A stretch of DNA of 64,000 nt from Chaenocephalus aceratus (Eukaryota; Chordata; Actinopteri; Perciformes; Channichthyidae): positions 186,001-250,000 of the forward strand of contig JAMFTG010000063.1 in NCBI GenBank assembly GCA_023974075.1. The letters run 5' to 3'. The notes beneath the pieces were generated by a model. That model was not told the origin of the DNA. It was given only the letters and a program-made list of their open reading frames with translations, and did no database searches. The position numbers and the translations under genes are program-made. Of the stretch, positions 46,046 through 58,690 are shown one piece after another. Within the stretch, counting starts at the first letter, position 1. The number at the start of each line of letters is the position of its first letter.

Positions 46046-47127
46046 AAGTGATGGTGAGACGAAGCCTTATGAAGCTTTCAAGCTTTCCAGCCAATTGGTT
46101 CGCAAAAGGGTTCATCTCATGAGGCTTCATCATGGGCTTCATTTGAACACAAACCCCCTGCTGGTCAAAGTGTGTAAAACAGGCAGATTGGACATCTCAA
46201 CAGTGTGCTCTATCTCATACCGAGTTCCCAATGAGTAAAGCCTTAGAATAACTCTAAACAACGAACATTAAATCATATTTTCATGTTAACAATATTGTTT
46301 TTATTCCAGTTGAATGATTGTGATTGAAAAGCCTAAGGAGGCTGGTAAACATTACAAAGAGGGATTTGTATTCCTTAACAATATGCGTAAACTTAACCAT
46401 GTTGTAGCCTGAGAAAGGCTAAACCATATCAAAGAATACATTTATTAACTACATCATCTCATTTAGCTGTAGCTTTTATAAACAACAAAAAATACGTATT
46501 CAGTCGTTGAACCAGGGACCCTGCGGTCATGAGTCAACTGCTTAGAGGAGGTGAGGTCCCTCCTAGAGGAGGTGAGGTCAACCCCCCACTTGTAAAAATA
46601 GCACTTTACACCTATATGCCGTGAGCTGATTATCAAGCCTTCATTGTAACAGTCGCGGGTACACTGTGTGTGCATGTGGGGAGTGTTGCAGTAGAACATT
46701 CAACTGTAGCGCTGGTGCATTAATGGGAAATCCTTAATGTTTGAGCACCCTCTATGAAACGTCAAGCTACCCCACAGCACCCCCTAGAGAACATCTCTGG
46801 CGTCGCCACTGCTTATGACATGTTCCGACCTCTATATAAGTGAGGGTCTGAGCTCTCTTGATTCCATCGTGTTACCGGGCCCGCCGGGTACAGGAGGAGT
46901 AATATGGTTCTTATTATACATCCATGGGTATTATGAGCGTTGTGGTTCAACGGTTCAACCGATCTGAATCGCTTTGTGAAGCAGTCACGTGGTATCGACA
47001 GGCAGCGAGGCTTCGTTTGTCATCGATGACGTCACTGGCCCAAAACGATACAAGCCTCGATACATGCTTCACAAAAGCTTCGGGGATTACTCGACACACG
47101 CTCCGAAGCCTCGGCTCAATACGTAAC
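46046..47127. mobile_element. TIR element in TRIM C intron with nested hAT remnant
   Basis: Counterpart of 28932-29922 with the same ends and ATTCT flanks (46041-46045, 47128-47132). It keeps about 95 bp near 46096-46190 that are missing from B. Confidence 0.6.
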
Positions 47128-48335
47128 ATTCTTGCTGCTGCACTTTTCTGTTTTCTACAGGTCAGTACATGATGAAAATGATCGATGTTAACTTGTGTAA
47201 ATGAGATATCATGTTAGAGGTGTTTAAGAGAGTGTGTCAGAACGTTTTGAGCATGTTTGATATAGTAACGGTATTTTAAAAATACTAAACTGTCGACAAC
47301 TATAGATGCCGTTTTCGCGTGCTTCAGCCGCGCCGTGTGTAAATGTGACCTGAGCGAAGGCTCGCAGGCAGGTTAGCTGCTCCGCACGGGTAATATGTTT
47401 TGTTCATCTGAGAGAAGTCTTGCAGGTACATTGTCTTGCGTTTTTTTGTTTATTAACACTGACGGTGTATTTATGTGAGCTCCATAATATGTTATATTTG
47501 GTCAAGATAGATACAGTGGGGCAAAAAAGTATTTAGTGAGCCACCAATTGTGCAAGTTCTCCCACTTAAAAAGATGAGAGAGGCCTGTAATTTTCATCCT
47601 AGGTACACCTCAACTATGAGAGACATAATGAGAAAAAAATCCAGAAAATCACATTGTCTGATTTTTAAAGAATTTATTTGCAAATGATGGTGGAAAATAA
47701 GTATTTGGTCAATAACAAAAGTTCATCTCAATACTTTGTTATATACCCTTTGTTGGCAATGACAGGTCAAACGTTTTCTGTAAGTCTTCACAAGGTTTTC
47801 ACACACTGTTGCTGGTATTTTGGCCCATTCCTCCATGCAGATCTCCTCGAGAGCAGTGATGTTTTGGGGCTGTCGCTGGGCAACACGGACTTTCAACTCC
47901 CTCCAAAGATTTTCTATGGGATTGAGATCTGGAGACTGGCTCGGCCACTCCAGGACCTCCTTCGTTGCCCGGGGGGTGTGTTTGGGATCATTGTCATGCT
48001 GAAAGACCCAGCCACGTTTCATCTTCAATGCCCTTGCTGATGGAAGGAGATTGTCACTCAAAATCTCACGATACTAGGCCCGATTCATTCTTTCCTTTAC
48101 ACGGATCAGTCGTCCTGGTCCCTTTGCAGAAAAATAGCCCCAAAGCATGATGTTTCCACCCCCATGTTTCACAGTAGGTATGGTGTTCTTTGGATGCAAC
48201 TCAGCATTCTTTCTCCTCTAAACACGTCTAGTTGAGTTTTTTACCAAAAAAGTTCTATTTTGGTTTCGTCTGACCATATGACATTCTCCCAATCCTCTTC
48301 TGGATCATCTAAATGCTCTCTAGCAAACTTCAGAC

Positions 48336-48937
48336 ACTGGGCGTCACTCTGGACTCTAGCCTCACCTTCAACTCCCACATCAGGTCTACCGTCAAAACTG
48401 CTTTCTTTTACCTACGAAACATCTCCAGACTCCGCCCCTCTCTCCCCGACCCCGTTGCAGAAACATTAATTCATACCTTCATCTCCTCTCGTCTGGACTA
48501 CTGCAATGGAGTTCTGTTCGGGGTCACCAGCAAAGCCCTGGACAGGCTCCAGTACGTCCAGAACTCTGCAGCCAGGCTCCTCACCCACACTAAACCCTGG
48601 CAACACATCACCCCCACCCTCATCCACCTTCACTGGCTCCCGGTCAAGTCACGCATCCAGTACAAACTCCTCCTGCTAACCTACACATCTCTCCACTCCC
48701 TAGCCCCTCCATACATCTCTGAACTCCTTCAGCCCTACACCCCCTCTCGTCACCTGCGGTCCTCTGACAAAGGGCTGCTCTCCATCCAGCGCTCCAAGCT
48801 AAAAACATTTGGCAACAGAGCCTTCAGTGTCGCAGCCCCCACCCTCTGGAATTCTCTGCCCTCTGCAATCAGGAATGCAGACACTCTGGACACCTTTAAA
48901 AAAAACACCTCAAACACCATCTGTTCACTCAGGCCTT
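48336..48937 (+). mobile_element. L2 LINE fragment nested in Tc1 (C), 3' tail lost
   Basis: The frame runs open for about 200 residues (48313-48939), the L2 RT C-terminal domain with SSRLDYCNGVLFG and FGNRAFSVAAPTLWNSLP. The 3' UTR and (TTA)n tail present in B are replaced by sequence from a nearby repeat. Confidence 0.8.
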
Positions 48938-49160
48938 AGAGGAGGTGAGGTCAACCCCCCACTTGTAAAAATAGCACTTTACACCTATATGCCGTGAGCT
49001 GATTATCGAGCCTTCATTGTAACAGTCGCGGGTACACTGTGTGTGCATGTGGGGAGTGTTGCAGTAGAAAATGCAACTGTAGCGCTGGTGCATTAATGGG
49101 AAATCCTTAATGTTTGAGCACCCTCTATGAAACGTCAAGCTACCCCACAGCACCCCCTTT
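48938..49160 (+). other. Templated insertion copied from 46557-46787
   Basis: This 223-bp piece is nearly identical to an internal part of the hAT-like remnant about 2.4 kb upstream. It replaces the end of the nested L2. It lacks that repeat's own ends, so it is not an ordinary transposition. Confidence 0.75.
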
Positions 49161-50694
49161 CAGACGGGCCTGGACATGTACTGGCTTAAGCAGGGGGTCA
49201 CGTCTGGCACTGCAGGATTTGAGTCCCTGGCGGCGTAGTGTGTTACTGATGGTAGCCTTTGTTACTTTGGTCCCAGCTCTCTGCAGGTCATGGACTCGGT
49301 CCCCCCGTGTGGTTCTGGATCTTTGCTCACCGTTCTTGTGATCATTTTGACCCCACGGGGTGAGATCTTGCGTGGACCCCCAGATCGAGGGAGATTATCA
49401 GTGTTCTTGAATGTCTTCCATTGGTGTCCTTTGACAGCTCTTTGGTCTTGGCCATAGTGGAGTTTGGAGTGTGACTGTTTGAGGTTGTGGACAGGTGTCT
49501 TTTATACTGATAACGAGTTCAAACAAGTGCCATTAATACTATTAAGTTTTGCCTTTAAACTGTGGGTTTTCTCCGGAAGTTTTTCCTTGTACGATGTGAG
49601 GGTCTAAGGCCAGAGGGTGTCGTATTCTCATACTGATATTCTCTACAAACTGTGAAGTCCACTGAGACAAATGTAACATTTGTGATATTGGGCTATATAA
49701 ATAAACATTGATTGATTGAGTTAACGACAGAGGAGGCTCTTAAAGAAGAAGTTACAGGTCTGTGAGAGCCAGAAATCTTGTTTGTTTGTAGGTGACCAAA
49801 TACTTATTTTACCGAGGAATTTACCAATTAATTCATTACAAATCCTACAATGTGATTTCCTGGATTCTTTCCCCCATTCTGTCTCTCATAGTTGAAGTGT
49901 ACTTAGGATGAAAATTACAGGCCTCTCTCGTCTTTTTAAGTGGGAGAACTTGCACAATTGGTGGCTGACTAAATACTTTTTTGCCTCACTGTATATTGAT
50001 AGAAAGTATTATTTGATAGCGTTATGTGTTTTATATTGACTATGTTGAATTTCTCCTTGAGATACAGTAATTGACTGACATAGACGGATAACTTAAATGG
50101 AGAAATGTGATATGTTTGTAAAGTACAGCTATTTGAATGTAACTGTGTACTTTGAATTTTGAATGAGAAGCAATCCAGACGATCAATCGGATCCTGTGTC
50201 TAATTCTTGCTGCTGCACTTTTCTGTTTTCTACAGATATCATTTATTGTTGCTGTGGTACCCAAGCTTTTGGGACCCGTAACATTAGCATATAACGATAC
50301 AACGATCATGGTTGTGTGCAAGAACTGTGAACTTCCATATTCACAAATAAACAACAGTATCCGGTGCTTGCATACTTAATCCCGGGAAAACACCCTGGCG
50401 ACCGGACATATTCTTCATATAAGTAATCAATTTAAATTGAGGCCACGCTTTATTAACTTGTGCGCATGCTTTATTAACTCGTGCAAACGCTTTATTAACT
50501 TGTGCGCATAAGTTTATAAAGCAAGAAAGTAAAACATGGCCACGTTTTATTTATTTTTCTCTCTATGGACCCTCCAGGGCTCCGTATCTCTCACAACTCC
50601 GCTGACAGAAGATATTTAAAATCTTCATTTCAGAGTTCTGTACCTTTCTCTATTCTTTGGTCCCCTACTTAACCCATATTCAGACCATCTTGCA

Positions 50695-50765
50695 TGCACC
50701 ACCCGGGAATCGAACCCGGGTCACAAGAATGGGAATTTTGTATGATACCACTACACTAGCGGCGC
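50695..50765 (-). pseudogene. Dispersed tRNA-Gly(CCC)-like copy in TRIM C intron
   Basis: It is the duplicate of 33441-33511 with the same G3-U70 and G6-U67 wobbles. The anticodon stem 5' strand is CAAAA instead of CAAGA, which puts A30 opposite C40. It is likely weakened. Confidence 0.6.
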
Positions 50766-50787
50766 TTGTATTGTTTTGTATTGATTT

Positions 50788-52195
50788 TGTCCGATGAAAC
50801 TGCACTTACGAAAGTTGTCAATGATCTACTCATTGCATCAGACTATGGCTCTGCGTCCATATTGGTGCTGCTTGACCTTAGTGCAGCGGTCGACACAGTT
50901 GATCACAACATTCTACTCCATCGCTTGGAAAAAACATGTAGGACTCACTGGCCCTGCTCTTTCCCTGGTTGAAATCTTAATTAACTCTGCTCTTCAGAAC
51001 AAAACAAATGTGAACTATGGTGTCCCCCAAGGTTATGTGCTTGGCCCCATCCTTTTTTCAATCTACAAGCCTCCCCTTGGTTTACTAATTAATCATTATC
51101 AATTAGGTTCCCATTTTTATGCAGATGACACTCAGCTCTACATTTCCATTATGCCGGAAAACTCTCAACTGACAACTCAAAAATGTCATGAACGAAATCA
51201 AACTATGGATGTCATCAAATTTCCTCCAATTAAACATAGAAAAAACTGAAAGTTGCTTCTTGGACCAAAACATATTACGGGCACATTGTGCGACCTCAGC
51301 CTAAACATAGCTGGTTCAACCATCCACTAAAGTCCATTCACCAAAAATCTTGGAGTTATACTCCATCCAGATCTGTTGTTTAAAAATCACATCAATGACA
51401 TAACAAAAACAGCTTTTTCCACCTTCGGAATATTTCCAAGATTCGTCCCATGCTTTCCCTTGCCGATGCTGAAACTCTAGTTCATACTTTTGTTTCATCT
51501 CGGTTGAACTTCTGCAATTCACTTATTTCCGGCCTACCCAAATCAACAACCAACAAACTACAACTGGTTCAAAACACAGCTGACAGGATATTAACCAGAA
51601 CCAGAACCAGAAAATCTGATCATATCAGCCCTGTTCTCATTTCATTGCATTGGTTCCCGATTCACTAAAGATCAGACTTCAAGATTTTACTGTTAACCTT
51701 TAAAATCTTACATGGACTAGCATCTCCCTATTTATCATCATTAATTACCCCACACATATCTACCAGGCTCCCACGATCCCATAATGCCAGTCTCCTTTTG
51801 TTCCCCAGAATTCACAAATCCTCAGTAGGTGGCCGAGCCTTTACCTTCCGAGCACCTCTCCTTTGGAATCATCCTCCCATTCAGATCCTAGAAGCGGATT
51901 CCATCGATTCCTTCAAAAGCAAACTCAAAACCCATCTCTTCGCATCTGTCTTCCTTGTCAACTAGTTTCCATCACCATTGTTTCCATCTACATTAGCATC
52001 ACTTCTGTCTGGTTTTACATACACATGCCTTTATCATATGGCACTACTTATGTTGTTGTTCATAATGTTTCAATAATGTTTGTGCTATGATATTTGTATT
52101 TTTCTTTTCTTTTTGATTTAGTTTTCTTTGTAAAGCCCTTTGAGGTAGTTTGCGTGATTTGGGGCTATAGGAAATGTTGATTTGATTTGATAATA
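50788..52195 (+). mobile_element. 5'-truncated L2-type LINE, second family (C)
   Basis: Duplicate of 33537-34930 with [20 protein letters not shown] and FYADDTQLYIS, broken by frameshifts. Confidence 0.8.
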
Positions 52196-52759
52196 ATTAT
52201 TGATGCATCAATGTGTAGAACATGTTATTGTAGTGATTGGTAAATTACCCTGAGGTTTATTAAATCATAATTTAGTTGATTATTTTATTTCGTAATATCT
52301 GCAAAGTAACAAACTAACTGTCAACAATTAATTTATTTGAATGAAGAGTGCATTAGGTCCCGCTGACTTTGTTGTGGAGAGTTATAAATAAAAATATATA
52401 AAAGAAAACTCAAGTACAGTACCTGAATACATCCTGTTTGTGTGTTTTATTTCAATAAATATTTTTGAATTATTTTGTGTAAGTTCATATTTATTAATTC
52501 AATAGTAATTATATTAAGGCTCAACAATATAATATCATATTGTTTTCATTTATTATTGTTGTGAAAAAGATCTCTATGTTATCACTTAATTTCTTGGCTT
52601 GGTGATTTCTAATAAATAACACTGAACTGCACATCGGGCTCTTCTTCACTCAGTTTCTATTTGTACGGAAATCAGGACGATTCATAATTTGATTATTTTT
52701 AAACAAACAATTTAAACTTTATTTAATGTTTTTTCCAACATTTGTATCCACAGAGAGAC

Positions 52760-54403
52760 ATGTCTGCTGCCAGCTGTCTGCGGAATGAAGATCAGTTTCT
52801 GTGCTCCATCTGTCTGGATGTGTTCACTGATCCAGTCAGCACACCATGTGGACACAACTTCTGTAAAGCCTGCATCTCTGAACACTGGGATAGAAATGTC
52901 CCTAGTCAGTGTCCCAACTGTAAAAAGGTTTTCAACATAAAGCCTGAGCTGCAGGTCAACACTTTCATCTCTGAGATGGCTGCTCAGTTCAGACAGTCAG
53001 CTCAACAGAAAGCCAGCAGCAGCAGCTCAGAGCAACACGTTGTCAAACCAGGAGAAGTTCCCTGTGACGTCTGCACTGGAACCAGACTGAAGGCCCTGAA
53101 GTCCTGCCTGTTGTGTCTGGTCTCCTACTGTGAGACTCACCTGGAGCCTCATCTGAAAAATGCAGGCTTCAAAAGACATCAGCTGATCGACCCTGTGGAG
53201 AACCTGGAAAGCAGGATGTGTGTGAAGCACGATAAACTGCTGGAGCTGTTCTGTAAGGCCGACCAGGTGTGTGTCTGCATGCTCTGCACTGTTTTAGACC
53301 ACAAGACACATGATGTTGTTCCTCTGAAAGAAGGATATGAAGGAAAGAAGGCAGAGCTGGGGAAGACAGAGGCTGAAACTCAGCAGATGATCCAGAAGAG
53401 ACGACTGAAGATTCAGGAGATGAATCGCTCAGTGGAGCTCAGTAAGGAAGGAGCAGAGAGAGAGATAGCAGATGGTGTTCAGGTCTTCACCGCTCTGAAG
53501 GAGTCTGTTGAGAGAAGCCAGGCCGAGTTCATCGACACCATCAAAGAGAAGCAGAGAGAGACCGAGGAACAGGCTGAAGGCTTCATCAAAGAGCTGGAAC
53601 AGGAAGTCTCTGAGCTGAAGAAGAGGAGCTCTGAGGTGGAGCAGCTCTCACGCTCTGAAGACCAGCTCCACCTCCTCCAAAGCTTCACGTCCCTGAACGC
53701 TGCTCCACCCACCAAGGACTGGACAGAAGTCAGGGTCCGTCCTCCTTCATATGAGGGGACTGTGGGGAGAGCTGTGACTCAGCTGGAGGAGACGCTCAGG
53801 AAACAGATGAAGAAGCTGCTTGAGGTGGAGCTGAAGAGGGTCCAGCAGGATGAGGTGGAAGTGACTCTTGATCCTGATACAGCACATCCCAGCCTCATCC
53901 TGTCTGATGATGGAAAACAAGTGAAAGTTGGTGATGTGATGAAGAATCTTCCAGACAAACCAGAGAGATTTGATTGTTGGTTCAATGTCTTAGCAAAGCA
54001 GAGTTTCTCTTCAGGAAGATTTTATTACGAGGTTCAGGTTAAAGGAAACACTGAATGGGAGTTAGGAGTGGCCAGAGAGTCGATCAAGAGGAAGGGAATC
54101 ATCACACTGTCTCCTCAGAATGGTTACTGGATGATAGCGTTGATGAATGGAAATGAGTACTCAGCATGTGCTGATTCTCCAGTCCGTCTCTCTCTGAAGT
54201 CTCAGCCTCAGAAGGTGGGGGTGTTTGTGGATTATGAGGAGGGTGTGGTCTCCTTTTATGATGTTGATGCTGCAGCTCTGATCTACTCCTTCACTGGCTG
54301 CTGCTTCAAAGAGAAACTCTACCCATTCTTTGGTCCCAGTATTAAGGATTGTGGTAAAAACTCTGCCTCTCTGATCATCTCTCCTGTCAATCACACTGAG
54401 TAG
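52760..54403 (+). CDS. TRIM-family E3 ubiquitin ligase, intact (fish bloodthirsty/btr or finTRIM type)
   Basis: 547 aa in one exon; ATG 52760 lies six bases after the acceptor CCACAG. The RING finger is canonical C3HC4 (C15, C18, C30, H32, C35, C38, C51, C54). B-box 1 is at about 102-131 (C102, C105, C116, C119, C124, H127, H131). B-box 2 is at about 154-184 (C154, H157, C165, D168, C173, C176, H181, H184). A glutamate-rich coiled coil spans about 195-320. PRY-SPRY runs from EVTLDPDTAHPSLILS (about 365) to the C-terminus. This layout is that of vertebrate TRIM E3 ligases: RING binds E2, the coiled coil dimerises, SPRY binds the target. In fish the multigene btr/finTRIM sets are linked to antiviral defence. 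Gene-specific orthology is not claimed. Of four copies only this one is whole. Confidence 0.9.
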   Translation: MSAASCLRNEDQFLCSICLDVFTDPVSTPCGHNFCKACISEHWDRNVPSQCPNCKKVFNIKPELQVNTFISEMAAQFRQSAQQKASSSSSEQHVVKPGEVPCDVCTGTRLKALKSCLLCLVSYCETHLEPHLKNAGFKRHQLIDPVENLESRMCVKHDKLLELFCKADQVCVCMLCTVLDHKTHDVVPLKEGYEGKKAELGKTEAETQQMIQKRRLKIQEMNRSVELSKEGAEREIADGVQVFTALKESVERSQAEFIDTIKEKQRETEEQAEGFIKELEQEVSELKKRSSEVEQLSRSEDQLHLLQSFTSLNAAPPTKDWTEVRVRPPSYEGTVGRAVTQLEETLRKQMKKLLEVELKRVQQDEVEVTLDPDTAHPSLILSDDGKQVKVGDVMKNLPDKPERFDCWFNVLAKQSFSSGRFYYEVQVKGNTEWELGVARESIKRKGIITLSPQNGYWMIALMNGNEYSACADSPVRLSLKSQPQKVGVFVDYEEGVVSFYDVDAAALIYSFTGCCFKEKLYPFFGPSIKDCGKNSASLIISPVNHTE

Positions 54404-54830
54404 AACAACCATTTGATTTTCAACAGAAAGATTCACTCTCACTAAATGTAATATACTGCATGTATATCATTGGGGAAGTGAATTGTATATATTTTTGATG
54501 TTTTAACTTCTGATTCTGTAATTTTGAAACAGAATAATTAACTTAGTCCTTGAATGTATGGCCGTTAATCTCCAAACTTTGTAATAGCACCTAATCATAA
54601 ATAGGAAATGTTTCATAATGGCACAATTTACTGGGAAAACACATGCGCCCTTTACTCATTAAAAACGCCAACAATATGTTTTTTTAAAGGATTATTAGTT
54701 TTAAATATTGTAATTTAGGGGAACCTGTAAGAGATTGTTATCTGGTCTATGTCATGGCAAATTTAAGATTTTTTTCTTGATTTATATTGGTACCCTTTTT
54801 TTGGAACAATCTGATTGTATAATATTCAGC
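54404..54830 (+). other. TRIM copy C 3' UTR region
   Basis: AT-rich, homologous to 16225-16650. No gene seen. Confidence 0.55.
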
Positions 54831-57720
54831 TGCAGTGGCTTTCTGGTCTCAATCTGTTACTTTCCCGCCGGAGAGGACGCTGGCGTTGACTGTTCGCCGC
54901 TTCTCCGCCTCTGTTACCCTCTATCACCCTCAGCTAACATTCGTTCTTGCAAAACTGTCGAATTGGACTACTGCCCTGCATTGCACATCTTTACTGCACT
55001 GCACATTGTTTTTAATTTTAACTTATTTTAGACTTCTGCCTCCGTTGCTGCCTGCCGTTGCCGGCTGCCGTTGCCGGTTGCCCTCGCTCAGCCATCAAAG
55101 TGCCGGGTGGCTATTGCTATCTGCTACATCGCCTACTTGTCTATCTCCGTCCCACGCAACAACCGTGGACTCTCTCTGTCTTCTGCCTTCATCTCTGGGG
55201 TACATCTGTCCCGTCCCACTGTTCACATCCTCCTGCCATGTCGTGGATCTTCCTCGTCTCCACAACAATCCTCCACCTCTGTGCACCTAGCCCGCTAGCC
55301 GCTATCGCTGCTAACACACTGCTCCCAGCATTCCCACCTGTCATCATGCTGAAATACTCCATATCACAGCTTCTGTCATTCACCAACTCCTCCACCCCGT
55401 CTTCCATCTCTGTCATCAGACATCTTGGACTCCTTCGTCGACCCCGCTACATTCACCGTAGCACCCGCCGCAGTTTTGTTTACTTTCAGCACGGACAATC
55501 CACAGCATCCACCCCTGCCCCTTTCCCCTCTCTGACCACAAACTCATACAGTTCACCATCGTGTCCCCCGTCCGCCACCCTCCCCCATCCAGGAACATCA
55601 CCTTCCATAATGTATGCTCTGTTGATCCCCAGCACCTCTCCGACCTAATTTCCTCTACTCTCCCCTGGACTCAAACCTCAGCTCACCCGATGAACAACTC
55701 AACCACCTTAATTCCACCCTACTCGCCTCCCTCAACAGCCTGGTCCCCCTCAAAAGCAAAAATGTCACTTTTAAAACCTCCTCACCCTGGTTCACCCTTG
55801 CACTCCGTAAGCTGAAGCAAACCGGCCGCCAGCTTGAACGCCTAACCAAGAAATCATCCCTCACAGTTCACCATGAATTCTACAAACTCCATCTCACTAC
55901 CTACAGAGATGCCCTCACTGCCGCAAAAACTGCTTACCTCTCCACCATCTTTACCGACCCCTCCCATAACCCTAGGACCCTCTTCTCCACCGTCAACAAG
56001 CTCCTCAAACCCCGTGCTGACACCCTCCCTTCCTCCACTTCCACTTTATGCCGTTCATTCCTTTTCCTTTACTGAATTCCTGTCTCCCCGTCCTCTGCCC
56101 CTACCTTGTCAACCTTTTCAACTCCTCCCTGTCCAAAGGAACCGTTCCCTCTGCCTTCAAAACTGCTGCTGTTACTCCCATCCTCAAGAAACCCGGTCTG
56201 GATCCCTCCTCCCTCAGTAATTACCGTCCCATCTCCAACCTCCCCTTTCTCTCAAAAACAATAGAACGCATTATCTCCAAACAACTCCACCGCCATCTCC
56301 TAACCAACCAGCTTTTTGAACCCCTTCAGTCTGGTTTTCGTCCCCACCACAGCACAGAAACGGCCCTCATCAAAGTCCTCAATGACCTCCTCACCTCTGC
56401 TGACACCGGTTCCCTCACTATCCTCATCCTCCTCGACCTGAGTGCAGCCTTCGATACCGTAAGCCACACCATCCTGCTTACCCGACTCCAGGACATCGGT
56501 TTCGAAGTTACTGCACTCAGGTGGCTCCAGTCCTACCTCTCCGACAGATCCCACTTCATCTTCCTCAACAACCACTCCTCTGCCACAGCTTCAGTCACCC
56601 AATGTGTTCCCCAAGGTTCAGTACTCGGCCCCCTCCTCTTCATCATCTACATCCTCCCCCTTGGTTAGATTCTCCGCCAATACAACCTGGACTTTCACTG
56701 TTACGCCGACGACACCCATATTTACCTCAGCACCAAATCCCCCAATAACCCCCCCCTCACCCACATCGAATCCTGTGTGACTGCAATCAAATCCTGGATG
56801 CATCACAACTTCCTCAAACTCAACAGCAATACAACTGAACTCCTCCTCATCGGCTCCAAATCCACCCTCAGCAAAACCCCCAACCTGACAGTCACCATTG
56901 ATGGCACCCCTGTTTCCCCCTCCACCCAGGCACTCAACCTTGGCGTTATATTTGACCCCCACCCTCTTCCTCGAGCCCCACATCCGTCAAGTTGTAACAA
57001 CCTCATTTTTCCACCTCCGCAATATTGCCAAACTCCGTCCCTCTCTCACCCGCCCTGCAGCTGAGCGACTCATTAAGGCCTTCATCTCCTCCCGCCTTGA
57101 CTATTGCAACTCACTCCTCTACGGCATCAGCACTACATCCCTCAATAGACTGTCCAGAATGCAGCCGCCAGACTCCTCACCCACACCAAATCATGGCATC
57201 ACATCTCCCCGGTCCTCAAAGAACTCCACTGGCTCCCCGTTTCACACCGCATCCACTACAAACTCCTGGTCCTCACTTACAAAGCCCTGCACCATCTGCC
57301 CCCCCCCCCTACCTCACTGACCTCCTCATCCTCTACCAACCACCCCGGTACCCTCAGATCCACCTCAGCCAGTTTGCTTTCCATCCCCAAGGCCAAACTC
57401 CGGAGCTTCGGGGATAGAGCATTCTCTGTGGCAGCCCCGAAGCTCTGGAACTCCCTCCCCAAATACCTCCGTGAGTCTGAGTCCCTCACCCTGTTCCAGT
57501 CCCGCCTCAAAACCCACCTCTTCAACTCTGTATCCATAAGCCCCCCCCCCCCTCTCAATGAACTTCCTCCTGACTGCTTTTCTGTTTTTGTTTTGTTTCT
57601 TTTTGGCTTTGTTTTTGTTTTGTTTGTCTACCCCTCCCTCCCAAATGTAAGCGTCTTTGGGTTCAAGAAAAGCGCTATAGAAATAAAATATATTATATAT
57701 TATTATTATTATTATTATGC
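54830..57720 (+). mobile_element. L2-type LINE, copy C
   Basis: The RT frame 56048-56668 holds [20 protein letters not shown] and LLDLSAAFDTVSH. YADDTHIYLS follows near 56705 in another frame. It shares with copy A the loss of the endonuclease region (join near 55511) and of about 250 bp near 56066. The tail is AAGCGCTATAGAAATAAA plus (TTA)n. Confidence 0.85.
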
Positions 57721-58490
57721 TATTTTCATTTCATGTTGTCCAACTCTCTACAGACTATTTGTATAGTTTAAACAAATCCTCAATTAAATAAAAAGCTAAT
57801 TAAATTCTGTCTTCATTGTTTTGTTTCCCTCTCAAGTAATTTACAAATACCTCAAATGAATAAAGAAAGGTGAAAACGTGAAGGAACTTTAGTCAATTTA
57901 AAATATGGGTAAAGCTAATAACATTCAAAGCTGGAAAAACTTGTAAAGAAGTCTTCAGTGCAGGCAGTTTAACCCTTTAATTACTTTTTTCTAAAGTTTC
58001 TAGGTTGAAATGACGAATACATTGCCCATTTATATATTATCAAACTGATATTTCATCTATACCACCCCCATATAACACTGTTATTACACCATTAGTTCAC
58101 CCACATTACATACATATAACATCAATATTACACAGCCTGTCGAATGACTGTATCCCACAAGATACAGGAACCAACCAAGAGGCCTTATTATGCTTTTTGG
58201 ACTTTTCCCTTTCCTGTAGTGTGTTACATCGTTTTTTGTGCATGTAAATGGTCTGCAAAGTCTAAAATCCCTGTGTTCCCTGTGTTCCCTCCAGAGGGAG
58301 TTTCTCTCCCACAAACTCCCCCTCATCTGAAACACCTCAATTGGAGTCCTGTGTTTACTTTCAGAACATAGTTACATCACTATGACATCAGGAATGACTC
58401 AAATAAAGGTCTTGCCATGATTTATCTCTGAACCCCAGAATCAAAACTGTGTTGTCCTCGGTCAAAGACCACAAAATAGTTGGGGTTTTT
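57720..58490. other. Unit spacer (copy C)
   Basis: Non-coding and homologous to 19126-19890. Nothing recognised. Confidence 0.5.
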
Positions 58491-58495
58491 CTCAC

Positions 58496-58564
58496 CTCAG
58501 ACACGCTCTGCCTCGTCCTTCTTCTAAATGAATCACTGGTCCAAACGTTTGATGTCGCATCCAT
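58496..58564 (-). CDS. Orphan antisense first coding exon, copy C
   Basis: The same exon as at 42700: ATG at 58564 (minus), frame MDATSNVWTSDSF, donor CTGAG/GTGAGAAA. The conserved leader extends to about 58690. Confidence 0.45.
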
Positions 58565-58690
58565 CTTCCTCCGGCCAGTGGACGCTGTGGTCGATCTCTG
58601 CTGATAACGCCGAATCACAGAAGGTCTTAATAAGCGCAGGCGGTGATGGAGACAGCTGCTGAGTCTTCTATAGATGGACAAGACGGCAGA

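Larger units (their letters stand above)
47514..49991 (-). mobile_element. Tc1-like transposon (C), dead, with nested insertions
   Basis: It has the same ends and insertion site as 30245-32735. The DDE C-terminal part is better kept here (minus strand 47723-48061: [25 protein letters not shown]). The N-terminal region is truncated near 49420. An L2 fragment (48336-48937) and a templated insertion interrupt it. Confidence 0.88.

Noticed and set aside
48313..48939. 208-codon open frame as a host gene
   Set aside because: It is the C-terminal part of an L2 reverse transcriptase nested in Tc1.
52742..52759. Six extra N-terminal codons for TRIM C starting at 52742
   Set aside because: They begin with TTG and lie across the intron acceptor. 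ATG 52760 is the start shared by all copies.
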